Source: Pseudocercospora fijiensis CIRAD86 (lineage: Eukaryota; Ascomycota; Dothideomycetes; Mycosphaerellales; Mycosphaerellaceae). Taken from it: a stretch of DNA of 64,000 nucleotides. The first letter of the stretch is position 1, and every line of letters begins with the position of its first letter. A program made the position numbers and the translations under genes. The stretch lies in contig NW_006921539.1 of assembly GCF_000340215.1 (NCBI RefSeq), positions 684,471 through 748,470 of the forward strand, read 5' to 3'. Shown here piece after piece: positions 33,667 through 45,597 of this stretch. The notes under the pieces are model-generated. The model had not been told where the DNA came from and did not search any database. It worked only from the letters and a program-made list of their open reading frames with translations.

Positions 33667-34372
33667 AGTCCGTCATGATACCACAGTGTTTTTGCGATGA
33701 TTCATACTAGGTATTGGGAAACAGATGAGTGTGTTACTACCGACAGACGTCTCTTAACGTGCTTCTCTTTGCCATCTATTGGAGAGCGCACTGTACATAC
33801 CTAATCTATGGTAGAGTATAACGAGCAGTGTGCCCATACGATTTTTGTAATTAGCTGTCGCCTTTTTCCTGCTCGTCGAGAGTACCTCACGACCAGTATA
33901 CACGGCCGAATTGATGTACAACGTCTCCAGTCCTCATCTCCAAGTGAGTGTTCACCGTTCACCCAGAATTTCAGCAGCAGGGACTCCAAATGACGCTCCG
34001 CTCGATCAACACCGCCTAACAAGCATTACTGGCGCCATCACCAAGCCCTTCCGTCATGATCAATGCCACCGATGGCTTATACCTTGTCGCAAATCACATC
34101 ACGCCCCACTTGGGCCACTTCTTGCTTCCACTTTCCCAGGATTAATTATCCCTCCACCTCCCGGGCTCACGCACGCCCGGAGTATCCCGACATTGTTAAG
34201 ATCTTACAAAATTTTTTTTTGCTCGGCTGAATAGATCAAAAATTCCACTTTTTGTAAAATATGTATGTGGTCACTCACGAGACGAGACGAGTGATGAAAA
34301 TAATATTCGCAATCGCAACAAAGATTTCTCCCTCTCTCTCTCTCTCTTTCCCCAATACATTCACTATTCTAA
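33667..34372. other. convergent 3' intergenic region
   Basis: Between the stops of PMA1 (+) and the SDR gene (-). It contains a (CT)n microsatellite near 34330-34349. No gene is seen. Confidence 0.5.
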
Positions 34373-35456
34373 TTAATTAATCGTATACCCCCCATCGACA
34401 ACCATAGCACTCCCTTGCACAAACGTGGCTTTCGAACTACACAAGAACAAAACCGCGTCTGAGATTTCTTGTGCTGTGCCTGCACGGTTCATGGGTGCGA
34501 TGCTGATTGCTGGGCCGAGAACGTCCATTTGTGGTCGTGTCATGGGGGTGTCGATTACGCCTGGACAGACACTATAGGAGAAAGATTAGGCTGAGATGAG
34601 GGTGGGTGTGGTTGTGAGGGTGGGACTTACCAGTTGATTCGGATGTTGTCTTTGGAGTACTAGGCATGGAGTTGTTAGTGGTGGGAAGAAGTGGGTGGGT
34701 AGGGATTAGGGAGGCTTACGTCAATTGCGTCGCATTGGGTCATGGAGATTACGGCTGCTTTGCTGGCGCAGTAGGCGGCTGGGTTGGGTTTTGGGTCAGT
34801 AGCGGGATCAAAGAAGGATTATGAGCTTGGTTTAATTCTTACGAGCTGCTGGTCTTCCGACAATTCCAAGTTGACTTGCGATGTTTACGATACTTCCTCG
34901 ATTCCCACGCCGTCCGTCATGAGATGGAAGTGGCTCCTGTCCCAGCATTTGCTTGATTTCTGCTCGCGACGAGAGCCAGCAGCCGCGATAATTGACGCTG
35001 TTGATTTTATCGAAATCTGCGGCTGAGGTTCCTGTGGAGGGTTGATTGTTGCTTAAGATGCCTTTTTGCTGGAATCAGCATGTTGAAGTCACTTCCCATG
35101 GGTATGAATGCATGCTTACCGGCACAGTTAGCAGCATAGTCGATTCTTCCTAGATCCCGTACAACTCTGTGGATGAAGTCTTCGACCTGGGCTTCTTGTG
35201 AAATGTCCACGGTCTGGCTGACGATGTGCACGATCTCGCCAGATCCGGCTTCTTCGATCAATTTGGAGGTCTCAGCCAGACCTGCAGCATTGCGATCGGC
35301 AATGGCGATTTTCCGACATCCTTCTCGAGCAAAAGATATAGCAGTGGCTTGGCCGATTCCTGGAGAATGTCAGCCGGTTTTGGAAAGATTGATGGAGGTC
35401 GAAGTCCTACCGGATGCGGCGCCAGTGACCAATGCTACACCTGGAAATAAAGTCAT
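34373..35456 (-). CDS. short-chain dehydrogenase/reductase (classical SDR)
   Basis: Six exons encode 253 residues: 35456-35411, 35359-35120, 35031-34843, 34778-34720, 34659-34631 and 34571-34373. The five introns are 51-88 nt. The cofactor motif TGAASGIG is at residues 11-18, an NCAG motif (NNAG equivalent) follows the fourth strand, the catalytic serine is about 148 (IVNIAS), and YxxxK is Y161-K165 (YCASK). The C-terminal CPGVIDTPM and VVDGGYTIN blocks are typical. An Asp after the second strand (IAIADRN) suggests preference for NAD over NADP. The substrate cannot be inferred; there is no biosynthetic cluster around it. All junctions keep phase and the length is the family norm, so the model is good. 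Confidence 0.9.
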
Positions 35457-38383
35457 CTTGTATTCTGGTGGTGTACTGTCCGAGGATGTTTACAGCTGTA
35501 TGGAATGATTGACTGAAGTGGAGTAAGAGCGGAGAGGTCGTTAGATAGGCCTGCGAAGTTTAAAGTTGTAGTTGGCCGGCGGGCAACTGGATAAAATGGA
35601 CTGGCGGTTGCTTGGACAATGTGGCATTTTGTTGATCTAGAGGCATTGCCGCAACTTCTGTATGTCTCCGAGGATACTGGCGAGAGTGGATTACTTGACT
35701 AATGAGCCATCGACAGGTCATGTCATGCCAAGAGGCTTTTCAGCAGATGCGGGATCATTTCTTTGAAATCTCAAAGAAGCTGGATGTCTATCTTCAAGAT
35801 GGCGGCCTTATGGTTCTTGAAAGCGAGAAGCCATTGCGTGCTCCATAGGCTATAGATTGGTGCGTGCGAGGCTAGAAGACCATCCGTGGAAGCTCAGACC
35901 GCATACGGAGTTGATGCTGCAACTGTGAAGACGGACCGAAAAGTCACATTGATGCATGCGCAGCCATATTGCTGACCTTGGAGCGACTGGAAGGCTTCCT
36001 CGTATGGTTATCGACTTATGAGGATGCGTTGAGAGCAGCACGTGGTGTTGCCACTGACTTGCAGCCAGGCCTGAGCGATCGACGAAGCTTGAAGAGGTGT
36101 GGACCATCCTGGTACTCGTACACACTCTAACAGATCTCGCAGGATATTTAGGCGCGGTAGGCTTGGCCATCTGACTAGATCTCGTGCCTCAAAATCCGGT
36201 TTGCTCCCATCAAATCCTAAGCTCACCATATTGGAAACGGGCTAGGTTCGACCAAGCAATGATCGATCTGGCAATATGTGGTGGTGAAACTCTGCCGTCC
36301 ATAGACGAGGCTGACAATGCGCCATCTCCGCTCGCATCTTTCTCAATTTGCAGTATCCAAGCTTGAACTATGTTCTTGTTCGCATCAGATTCAGCTGCTG
36401 CTGCGTCTGGAGAGGGACAGGGAAAAGATCGCCTTCCGTCGAAGAGTGATGCGTGGGTTCTGCCGGCTGTGCTCGTTACACAATCACAAAGAATGCCATC
36501 TCTTGAATGTCATCGTACGTCCGACCGTAACGAAATTGCAGCTCACACTCCCAATCGCGCCTGAGGCTCTTGTTATGCCAGGGCGGGATCCGACTGACTT
36601 TTGTTGTTGCATTCGCGAGCCTGACCAACTGTTTCAGAGCCAATTCTTCTCAAGCACCAATGCAAGCTTTGCAGTCTTTCGTGGCGTCACATGCGTCGCA
36701 AGAGGTGGACACACCTCACGGCCCGGCAGGGTGGGTGAGGCATAAGGTTCTGCTTCGGCCTCCGGGGCATGCAAGTTGTGTGTATCCTCATGATACTATG
36801 ATAGCCTGTCCAAGCCCGAAAATTACGGGATCTTTCGCTGATATACCAACTGAGGTTAAGGTGGTATGCAGGGACTAGCATAAAAGCAGAAGTTCATATT
36901 GTCAACACCTGTGAAGTAGTGAGGTTCTGGCTGATTGGCTGTGGATCTTGGATTGAACTTCTCTGCTTCAGGCCATCCTGGTGTTCTCGTGATGTCTCTC
37001 ACCTGTCTCACATGATCGTCTGTGATGCTTGCCGGCCAGAGGGCGTCTTCGGTCTGCGGACATACGATAGTCAGGATTTCGTTTCTTAGCCAGAACGTGG
37101 AGCAAACGATCAGCAGGTGTCTTGCATCGCTTGGAGCTCAAGTTGAACGTTGGGACGGCGCCGCTGCAGGTTCAAGTCGTGGTTGGAATGCCTTGGAAGA
37201 GACAGCCCGTCCTAATAATGATAGGAATCGTTCTCCTCGAAGGTTCTGTGGCGCTCATTGCCCAAATGTAAGCCTTCGACTGTGTCTACCATGACGCGTC
37301 TTGCGGCTTGCTGGCTCTCGTGAAGGGCCAGAGTTGGCGCGTAGTCTGCGACCGTTGACAAGGACGTGGGCAGTAAAGCCGCTAGAGATGTTACATTTCA
37401 AGTCCACATGTCATATGATATTCGAGACTTGCAAGGCCATCAGAAGGAAGTCGTCACCGCAGCTAAGGGAGGCACATCAAAGTCTATTTTTACTTAGTCA
37501 TCAGGAGGCTGAGGCCGGAAACGCAGACCTCACTTCGAGATTCACGCTGCTCCTCTGCTCAAACATTGTCTCTTCCCATTTCTGGACCTCGTCCCGTGTG
37601 TAAGTTGTTGAGTTAATTTGTCTGTTGAGAGCTGGAATCGCTGCTGATGGAGAGTCGTAGATTTATTCTCTTCCAGCGCGACGTCGGTCGCTCGTGGCTA
37701 CTGAGAGGCTGTTTACCGCGAGGTTCCAGCATCGATTTGGCCAGTAAAGAGATGTTACGATGCCTTCGAAAGCTTCCTCTGCCATCCGTGCGGTCCAGAT
37801 GGAGACATGTGTGACCTCATGTGTCACCAAGCACTCAGCACTTGAGATGAGACTCTACTTTGATGCTTGCTACTGCCCTGGGCCTTCAGGATTTTCGCCT
37901 CCTAGAATAATGCCTCGGTGGCTCTAGAAGCGGTGTCGATGGAAGTTCTGCACATGCGGGAACTTGCATCCAGAATGTAGCACCTAGACATTAGCCACAT
38001 GCAGCCAGCCGGGACACCTAGATCGTACACACGAGCAATAGCTTCTCTTCAGGGTCCTTCCACCACCGAGCGCATGTGAGAACGGCGGCAGGGCTTGAAA
38101 AATGTCACTAATCCTGCTTAAGAGCCCCTAGATCTTGATGTGTTTCGGCAATGATGCGCTGTGTAACGTGGAAATTTGAGAATAAGTAGGTGCCAAGAAA
38201 CGTTCTGTCAACTGTTTTACTCGACTGCACTTGTCCACTTTGCCTAGAGCGTGCTTGTTTGAGCCGACTAGCAAACAACATGCTTTCAAGCTTCGCCACA
38301 CACTCACTTCTTAGAGTCATCACATCACGACAGTCCATCACCTCATCAGACCACCGACCTGCCATGCTCATCCAAGAAGAACA
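35457..38383. other. 2.9-kb region without a supported gene
   Basis: Only short frames occur. One minus frame (37137-36856) is open for 93 codons with plausible composition but has no ATG near its start and no recognised motif. The region may hold decayed coding sequence, non-coding RNA, or the long promoters of the flanking divergent genes. I see no repeats or transposon motifs. Confidence 0.4.
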
Positions 38384-39759
38384 ATGATGAATACAATCCG
38401 AGCCGCGGCGGGCATCTTGCTAGGGCTTCAATTCATCCTCGAGCCGACTCTAGCTCAGAATTGCTACTATCCGAACGGCGACGTCTCAACCACCGACGCA
38501 GCATGCTCTTCAGGTGACAGCGCATGCTGTCCAAATAACTGGGAGTGCTTAAGCAACGGACTGTGTTACGATCCGACCAACAAGTATTTCAACAGAAATA
38601 CATGCACAGATCAGACTTGGGAGAGCAGCGATTGCCCGCAGTATTGTACTGCTAGTGAGTGCGACCATTTCTGTACACCATCATCTACTGACAAGAGACA
38701 GATAACACAGCCGCCGGAAATGAGGCGCTCAAGCGATGCGACGATGGTAGCTGGTGCTGCAATGGTGATAGGGTACATATGGATTGTTGCACTATGGATG
38801 ATTTGGAAGTGATCGATGTACCGGGTTGGACAACTCTCACCAAGATTACCAGCATACCATCCCCAACTTCGGTCGCGTCGAAGACCTTAAGCACCTCGTC
38901 AACTTCTTCGTCCTCCAGTGCAACAGCTACAACAACCAGCGATAGCAGCAGCACCGACTCAAGCTCCACCACAACTGAACCAACCACCTCCGAGTCCACT
39001 GACGCACTCCTTCCTATATCAGCCTCCGCAACCACCACTCCCTCCTCAACAGACTCCCCAGCGCCCTCAAACAACAGCTCCAAAAACCTCGCTATAGGTC
39101 TCGGAGTCGGCATCCCCCTCCTCGCCCTAGCAGCAGCTCTAGGCTTCCTCCTCCTCTGGCAACATAAACGCAAATCCTCTCAAGACCCCCCAACCTCAGA
39201 CCGCCTCAAACCCGACATAGTCGACATGTACTCACACGGAAAAGACGCACAGGAAGCCGACGGCACACCAGTAGCCGTAAGCAGCGCGCACGACTCCAAA
39301 CGTCCCCCCAGCGAACTCATCGGCAATAACCACTTCCTCCCAACCCAACAACCTTCCCCAACCGTAAGCCACATATCAAGTATGTCCCGCTTCTCCAACC
39401 GCTCGAGTCTCCCGCCACAATACAGTCCCAATCCCGGCGAAGGCGCGCCTCGCGGAGGTGGTGGTCTTTTTGTCGTGAACCCTGGCACTTTGTCTGATGT
39501 CGATGAGACGCCTGAACCTCAGGAACTTCCTCCGGAGGGAAATCCTCCGCGCGATTCTAGCAGATATAGTGGGCCGGCTCCTAGTGTGAGGACGAGTGCG
39601 TATGAGGCTTATGGGAGGGCTTATGGACCTGTGGCTACGACTTATGTGCCTTCTCCTAGTCCGGAGGGGGAGATGGATGATGGGGTTGGGAATGAGGAGC
39701 AGAAGCCTTTAGGACCTCGTCCGCAGCAGAAGAGGAATGATGAGCTGATGCTGGACTGA
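38384..39759 (+). CDS. secreted-type cysteine-rich single-pass membrane protein
   Basis: Exons 38384-38654 and 38702-39759 encode 442 residues; the 47-nt intron (GTGAGT...ACAG) joins CPQYCTA to NNTAAGNEALKRC. A signal peptide covers about residues 1-25 (GILLGLQFILEPTLAQ). The ectodomain has about 16 cysteines in pairs (ACCPNNWECLSNGLCY, WCCNGDR, DCC). It is followed by a Ser/Thr-rich stalk likely to be O-mannosylated, one membrane helix near 219-243 (LAIGLGVGIPLLALAAALGFLLLW) and a basic stop-transfer (HKRK). The cytoplasmic tail is Pro/Ser-rich. This plan resembles fungal cell-wall sensors of the Wsc/Mid2 kind, but the cysteine pattern is not a clear WSC domain. A role as receptor or wall sensor is inference. 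Confidence 0.8.
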
Positions 39760-40454
39760 GAGCGGGTACTTGTGATGATGGGTATATCTTCGAAGCATTG
39801 GCGATATCATCGCGACGCAATTACGGCACAGCTGAGGCTTCTACGATTGCATGGAAAGGATGGAGAACGAGCGTTTCGAGCGGAGCACGATACATACTGA
39901 TGGTCTTGTATTATAAGAACTGGAAAGCAACCGGCTGGACGTTTTCAAAAATTCCCTCATCTCAAGTCCACGAAGCATTTGCTGCTCACGAAGAGATATC
40001 ATGATGACGGAAAAGATCCAAGAATATGGAGAAAATCATGATGAGACGTTCTGCGCTTACCGTTGCATGTTCGCCATACCGAGTTACACTTTCGAAGTCA
40101 GGATAGAGCGCTGGCCGGTATCAGCTCGCGCAAACCAAGTTTTTCATGTTCCGCAGTGCTTCATTCCAACGAAACTCAAAGCTTTATTCATTTTGCTTCC
40201 TGGCGTCAGCGGCTCAGTATCTGTGGCCGAATGTATTGTCTGAATTCACGGCTGCGCACATCGAAGCGCTGGAAGGACTTGGCGCACGGCGGGAGTTGTG
40301 CTGGATGAAATTGGTGCTGGTAGAGATGTTAACCGCAAAGCCGGAGCGATGACCTGGTTCGATTTGGAGCGGAGAGCATGGCGAGCGTGATAAGCATGAC
40401 GGTGTTTCTGGCTGAGTCTGATATGGCTTTGCGACAAGCTCCAGCCGTGCGTAC

Positions 40455-40455
40455 A

Positions 40456-40486
<31 letters not shown>
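40455..40486. repeat. (GAGGGT)5 tandem repeat
   Basis: About five GAGGGT units. The regularly spaced GGG triplets on the + strand could fold as a G-quadruplex; that is inference. Confidence 0.85.
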
Positions 40487-41226
40487 ATGGTGGACGGAAG
40501 GCGGTAAGGTGTGTTTTGGCGCAGTTCAAGCATGCATGTCTGAGCGGAGCTACTGCACGGTGCTCACAGCTTCCTACTTGGATGTGATGTCAGTGTTGGT
40601 GCCAGATGGGCGGACTACATTGCGGCGGAATATAAATGCACGCGCGTGCATAGGGTAGAAGGGAGGCTGCTTGCTCTTGTTGTGCACAGGGCATTCGGGG
40701 CACGTTGCCAGAGTTGGTGGTGTGAGTGTGTGGTGATGGGAGGGAAGATGGGAAGAACAGGATCCCCAGCAGCTTTTGACCGTGCTCGACTGGCTCGGAT
40801 GCTGATTCGACGACACGGCATGCAACAGCGTGAACCTTGATCCCGACAGCTGCTGCAGCTAGGCCGAGTCTCGAGCGATGTGTGGCTGCAGCAGCGAGGA
40901 GGATTTGGGGCTAGCGCATTTGGGGCCAAGCGTGGAAGCGACTTCCCACCGGCAGTGCGGGCGCCGTGCGCCTTCCTTTGTGCCCAGGCCGATGCGATCG
41001 TCGCTTTTCGTCGCTGCTATGATAGCCTATCGCAGTGCAGAGGAGCAGTTGCGCGCTGAGGCAGAGACAGCTGCAGACGGCGACATGCCTCATGCCTCCC
41101 ATTCCCACCCTTCCAGCGTCTGTGCAACGCCGCGTCGCAGCGCAGTGCATTATTCGACCGTGTTGCATCGGGCCATGCAACTCCCACGGCGGCGGCATGG
41201 GCCATCGAGCATGCGCACGGCGACGC

Positions 41227-41243
41227 CCTGGCCTGGCCTGGCC
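41227..41243. repeat. (CCTGG)3 tandem repeat
   Basis: Three to four pentanucleotide units in the upstream region of the SET gene. Confidence 0.8.
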
Positions 41244-41967
41244 TGCACAGTACTCCGTAGGCTGTAGCTGATGAACTCCAACTCGCTGTGGCTGCGCGAG
41301 AAGGCCAAGGCCAAGGCGAAGCGCTTCCGCCTGCAGTGCCAGTGCTCAATCAAAGCACCAAAGCAAAACTTGAACAGCCCGCTGATTGGGCGCTGGGCCC
41401 GCCGCTTTGGCCGGCCATTGCCTCTGCCTCTACTTTCGCTCTCTGCACGCTTCAGCACCTCGTTCGCGATCACTCTTCTGCTGCACACCACCACCACACC
41501 ACCGCTCTCTCAGTACTAACCCACAGTGCATTGCATTCTCCCCGCCGCCCTCTCTCGTCCGACACCCATTTCTTGCGACCCCGACACCGCAACACACGCC
41601 ACCCTCAGCGCAGCCCGCTTGGACGCCTGTCGCTCTGCATTGCGAAAACTCACCACTCCCTCTCATGAACGCCCGCCACGTTTTACCACACACCCCGGAG
41701 GCATATCGAAGTCGACAGGCCTGGAAACTCGGCCGATAGCGCGTCGTCGCCGTCGCCTTCTCCTCCTGACCCCTCTTGAGCTCGCATTCTTTGTCGCCTG
41801 CACAGCGACCGAGACCGCGCACGACAGCCTTCAGACGCGGCGCAGAAAGTCTCTGCTCGTGTTCAGGCGTCGTAGACGCTGATATCGTGGCTCTACAGTC
41901 ATGCGCCGCCATTTCAGAGCACCACTTGTCCCATAACCTCCAAGCACTCCTCTCCAGACAGCATAGC

Positions 41968-44829
41968 ATGACAGACGCCTCCTTACCTGTCAAGGCTATC
42001 AACGCTCACGACCTCTCTCACCACGCTTCCCTGTCGGCCTTACACGCCGTGCCGAATCACCACCAGCGTTTCGCTGCACCCTCGCACGACAATGACCTCC
42101 CGGACGACGATGGCCAGATCGACTGCATTTGTGGCTTTGCCGACGACGATGGCTGGACGGTCGCATGTGATATATGCAACCGATGGCAGCATCAGTCGTG
42201 CTATTACCCAGAATATGACGAGATCTCTCTGCCGTCCAATGTCGAGCACTACTGCGTCAAGTGCAAGCCCCGATCTATCGACTTGCACCGGGCGCATTCA
42301 CGACAACTCGAAAAGCGTGACCAGACAGAACCTCTCCAGAACGGTGTCAAGCGTGCGCCGCCGAAGAGTCACAAAAAGAAGGTTAAAGAGAATGGCGTCG
42401 CCCACACGAATGGCTGGCCTGTTGACAAGCTGAGACACGACCGAAACAGCGCCAGTCCTCGAGATCAACCTCCACCTGCGAAAAGACCAAAGACAAGTCA
42501 TCGCAATTCCGATTCTACCACCACTACCACCACCACTAAAACCCACAGCCGGAAACGCAATGCTTCTACCGCCCACCGCAGGAGTATATCACTGTCACCC
42601 GACTTTCCCATTGAGCAATATTCGGAAAGCTTCTTGCAATGCTATCAAGAGGATAATTGGGAAGTCACAGATACCAACTTACATAGTTCCATCAGCGTGA
42701 CGAACGCCTTGTCGGACTGGCTCAACTCGTCGGACGAAGAGTTCCGATCACGACACGGTCAGCCCAAGGGAGAATTACTCATGCGTTGGGATGGCCATCT
42801 GGATGAAATTCCGGGCAAAGCTCAGATTGACATTCAAGACCAGCATGATGCTGATGTCGCGTATGACGGTCGACATCCTTCCTGGAGAGTGGTGACCGTA
42901 CAAGAACCAGTTGCCAATGGTGCATACATCGGCGAGCTCAAAGGTCATGTTGGCTTCAAGGCAGACTACCAACAAGAAGAAGGCAATAGGTGGCGACAAC
43001 TGCGACATCCAGAACCCTTTGTGTTCTTCCATCCGAAATTGCCCATTGTCATCGATGCGCGCCACGAGGGCACAGAGCTGCGGTATGTGAGACGCAGCTG
43101 CCAGCCCAATGCACGCCTCCAGATTCTGGTCACTGATGGCGTGGATTGTCATTTCTGCTTCATGGCCACGGAACAGATTGAGCCCGGTGATGAGATCGCT
43201 GTCGGGTGGGACACTAGCAGTGGCCTACCGGAAATGGTAAACCAGGGCAAGATCTCTGAGGAGGACATGGACCATCTCTCTAGCTGGGTGTCCACCGCAC
43301 TCGCTAACTGCGGGCCGTGTGCATGCGCCTTGCCAAAGGGTGATTGTATGATGTCGCGCTTCGACAAGAGGACTCACGGAGCCGCCGAAGCAGTAAAAGC
43401 ACCAAAGCCGAAGAAGCGGAAAACTGGGCAGCATATATCGCCAATCAACACAAACACTGTGAACAGCCGATCGGGGAGTGAAGCACGTAGGGTTGACCAT
43501 GATGATGAGACGGACTCCCCTTCGGCTTCTGGCTCTGCGGGCAGAGGTTCTGCGAGTCGAGACATGACGCCAAATACTCACTATTCCACCAACGGAACTT
43601 CCACCTTGCCTGAGCTGTCCGAACGAGAAAAGAAGAAGCTGGCGAAAGAAGAGGAAATGTTCCGACGTCAAGAGGAAGAGCGTGCTGGCAAGCAAGCAAA
43701 GAAGAAACGCAGCAGCGCAGGCTCAAACCTCAACACGCCGAGCGCCACGTCATCGAAGCAGCTGGGCTTCCCTGATAAATCAAGCACAAAGTCTGCTGAT
43801 GCAGGTTCGTCACGGCAGCACGCAGCATCGAACGCGAAGGCACCTGTTGGCCGGAAGCCGAAGTCCTCCAAACTGCATGCGAAGCCAGCAGCGAAAGCGA
43901 CCAAGCGCCCAAAGCCCGACTACCGTGAGGCTTCTACGCAGTGTGATTTGGACCAGGAAGAAGCTGCACAACGCGCTCCCACACCATCTTCTCGAAGACC
44001 TTTCAAGTCGCACCGGAAGCGGTTGCTCGAGCGTTGCGCACGTAATAACAGCATCCTGCTGGCATCTGTGCCTCCCAGTCCGGCTTTTGAGCCCAAAGCT
44101 GCCCTACTTGATAAGATGGACGTAGATCAATCGGAGCTGCAGCGCGCGAAACAAAGCACACCAGATCCAACAGCAGCTTCCGTGAAGTCTCCGTTATCCA
44201 AAGCAACGGACGCCTCGACAGCTTCGAATGCAGACCACGATGCTGAGATGGCCGATGCTCCCAGCGACGTCAAGGTGGAATCTCCCGTGGCAGGACACTC
44301 CACAGCAGGCGATTCACCCGGCTCAACTCGAGACTCACATCCTGACAAGCCCAGTCCTGCACCACCTTGGGATTCCAAGCCATCGACTGCGGACACTGCC
44401 ATCAACGGGTTGACGCAAAAGCCCATGGGTATGCGCCTACAGATGCCACCACCACCGACCAATCCTTTCGCCCTCCCACCAATGCCGGGATCTGCTGGCT
44501 CACCAAACACGGCATCCATCTCGCAATCGCCTGCTGGCGTGGGTCCTGGACAGTTGTTCTCGCCATCGGTCACTGCAGCCGTGACACCAAGTCCAGCGCG
44601 GAAAAAGATGAGCTTGAGTGACTACACTCGTCGAAAGAAGAAGGATGATGGACCAAAAGTCGAGCGCGATAGTAGCCCTGCTTCGACCGCGTCGGGCCCA
44701 ATCGTGGCCCCACTCCAACCGTCATCTTCCAGTGAGGTGCGCGCTGCCGAAGGCAATGCTGTCGAGGAAGACGTCAAGATGGAAGAAGCACCGCAGGTCG
44801 AGAACGTGCCACCATCCACTGCAGCTTGA
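41968..44829 (+). CDS. SET3: PHD + SET domain protein, Set3-like
   Basis: A single exon of 953 residues. The PHD finger is near residues 52-98 (DCICGFADDDGWTVACDIC, WQHQSCY, HYCVKC). The SET domain lies near 318-415 (YIGELKGHVGFKAD; FFHPKLPIVIDARHEGTELRYVRRSCQPNARL; EPGDEIAVGWD). This PHD-then-SET order is that of yeast Set3 and animal MLL5, scaffold proteins of histone deacetylase complexes with no clear methyltransferase activity. Consistent with that, the usual NHS of the SET active site reads RRS here. The remainder is long, Lys/Ser/Pro-rich and probably disordered, with a Glu/Lys coiled-coil stretch (EREKKKLAKEEEMFRRQEEER). The first ATG in the frame, 41968, is used. Confidence 0.85.
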   Translation: MTDASLPVKAINAHDLSHHASLSALHAVPNHHQRFAAPSHDNDLPDDDGQIDCICGFADDDGWTVACDICNRWQHQSCYYPEYDEISLPSNVEHYCVKCKPRSIDLHRAHSRQLEKRDQTEPLQNGVKRAPPKSHKKKVKENGVAHTNGWPVDKLRHDRNSASPRDQPPPAKRPKTSHRNSDSTTTTTTTKTHSRKRNASTAHRRSISLSPDFPIEQYSESFLQCYQEDNWEVTDTNLHSSISVTNALSDWLNSSDEEFRSRHGQPKGELLMRWDGHLDEIPGKAQIDIQDQHDADVAYDGRHPSWRVVTVQEPVANGAYIGELKGHVGFKADYQQEEGNRWRQLRHPEPFVFFHPKLPIVIDARHEGTELRYVRRSCQPNARLQILVTDGVDCHFCFMATEQIEPGDEIAVGWDTSSGLPEMVNQGKISEEDMDHLSSWVSTALANCGPCACALPKGDCMMSRFDKRTHGAAEAVKAPKPKKRKTGQHISPINTNTVNSRSGSEARRVDHDDETDSPSASGSAGRGSASRDMTPNTHYSTNGTSTLPELSEREKKKLAKEEEMFRRQEEERAGKQAKKKRSSAGSNLNTPSATSSKQLGFPDKSSTKSADAGSSRQHAASNAKAPVGRKPKSSKLHAKPAAKATKRPKPDYREASTQCDLDQEEAAQRAPTPSSRRPFKSHRKRLLERCARNNSILLASVPPSPAFEPKAALLDKMDVDQSELQRAKQSTPDPTAASVKSPLSKATDASTASNADHDAEMADAPSDVKVESPVAGHSTAGDSPGSTRDSHPDKPSPAPPWDSKPSTADTAINGLTQKPMGMRLQMPPPPTNPFALPPMPGSAGSPNTASISQSPAGVGPGQLFSPSVTAAVTPSPARKKMSLSDYTRRKKKDDGPKVERDSSPASTASGPIVAPLQPSSSSEVRAAEGNAVEEDVKMEEAPQVENVPPSTAA

Positions 44830-45597
44830 TCCCCACTTCTTTGAGTGTTCAATGTTGGTTCACAACACGTTCTAGCGCGGCGCAGGGTGTTCTACACTTT
44901 TTACGGCTCCAACCAGAAAGTTATTTGATGACTGCCGCCAGGGAGACGCGGCTTGGGAAGGCAGGGGAACCCTTTTTCCACTCCTCTTTATGATGGACCT
45001 GATCATGATGATCACGACCTCGGGCTCGCCGTACATTAGATCAGGCGAGCCGTAAACCTGTACTGTTATCAGAAGACGACTAGCAAGCATGACTTTTCTT
45101 GAGTAGCATAGTCAAGCGCGAATGAAAAATGAAGCAAAATCGCGAAAGCCGATCCCTTTTCGCAAATCCGTTGAAGTTGCTCTGGATCTCAGTATCTTCG
45201 GATGAAAAGTCTTGGTACGTCCGCCTCAGCAAACTGACGAGAACGCCGCATTTACTGACAAGATCAATCGTTGTTGCGCTGAGGATGCCGTGGAACTCGG
45301 ACGTTTCAAAATTGCGTCTCAGTGCTCATCAGTGCTGCGGAAAGGCTTGGCGTGTGTGGTTGCTAGGCTGACGCCGCTCGTTGCTATGTCGCTGTTTGGC
45401 GTCATCTCCGACATGGTTATTTCGAACGCCGACGCTTTCATCATGCTCGACATCTGCACCTCGCATACATTATTTCTGACATTGCAAGACCCTGTCGATA
45501 TTTGTTCGCGGGAACAATGATTGCTTAGAACGACAGAAACACGACGCACATAACGACGCATTCCTCGAGCTTGCATTCCGATCGCTGCGACAGCGAC
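44830..45597. promoter_or_regulatory. intergenic/5' region of the chitin synthase gene
   Basis: 3' end of the SET gene and promoter of the chitin synthase. Small frames only; no gene seen. Confidence 0.45.

Larger units (their letters stand above)
39760..41967. promoter_or_regulatory. 2.2-kb intergenic/5' region of the SET gene with short tandem repeats
   Basis: No gene is supported. It holds (GAGGGT)n at 40455-40486 and (CCTGG)n at 41227-41243. The frame of the downstream SET gene is open back to 41776 but starts with TTG, so the 5' part is read as leader. Confidence 0.45.

Noticed and set aside
36856..37137. 93-codon minus frame with protein-like composition (contains LLIVCSTFWLRNEILTIVC)
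   Set aside because: No ATG near the start, no clear splice partner, no family match. It could be a decayed exon, but support is too weak.
41776..41967. N-terminal extension of the Set3-like frame
   Set aside because: It starts with TTG, not ATG, and the sequence is low-complexity. The first ATG is 41968.
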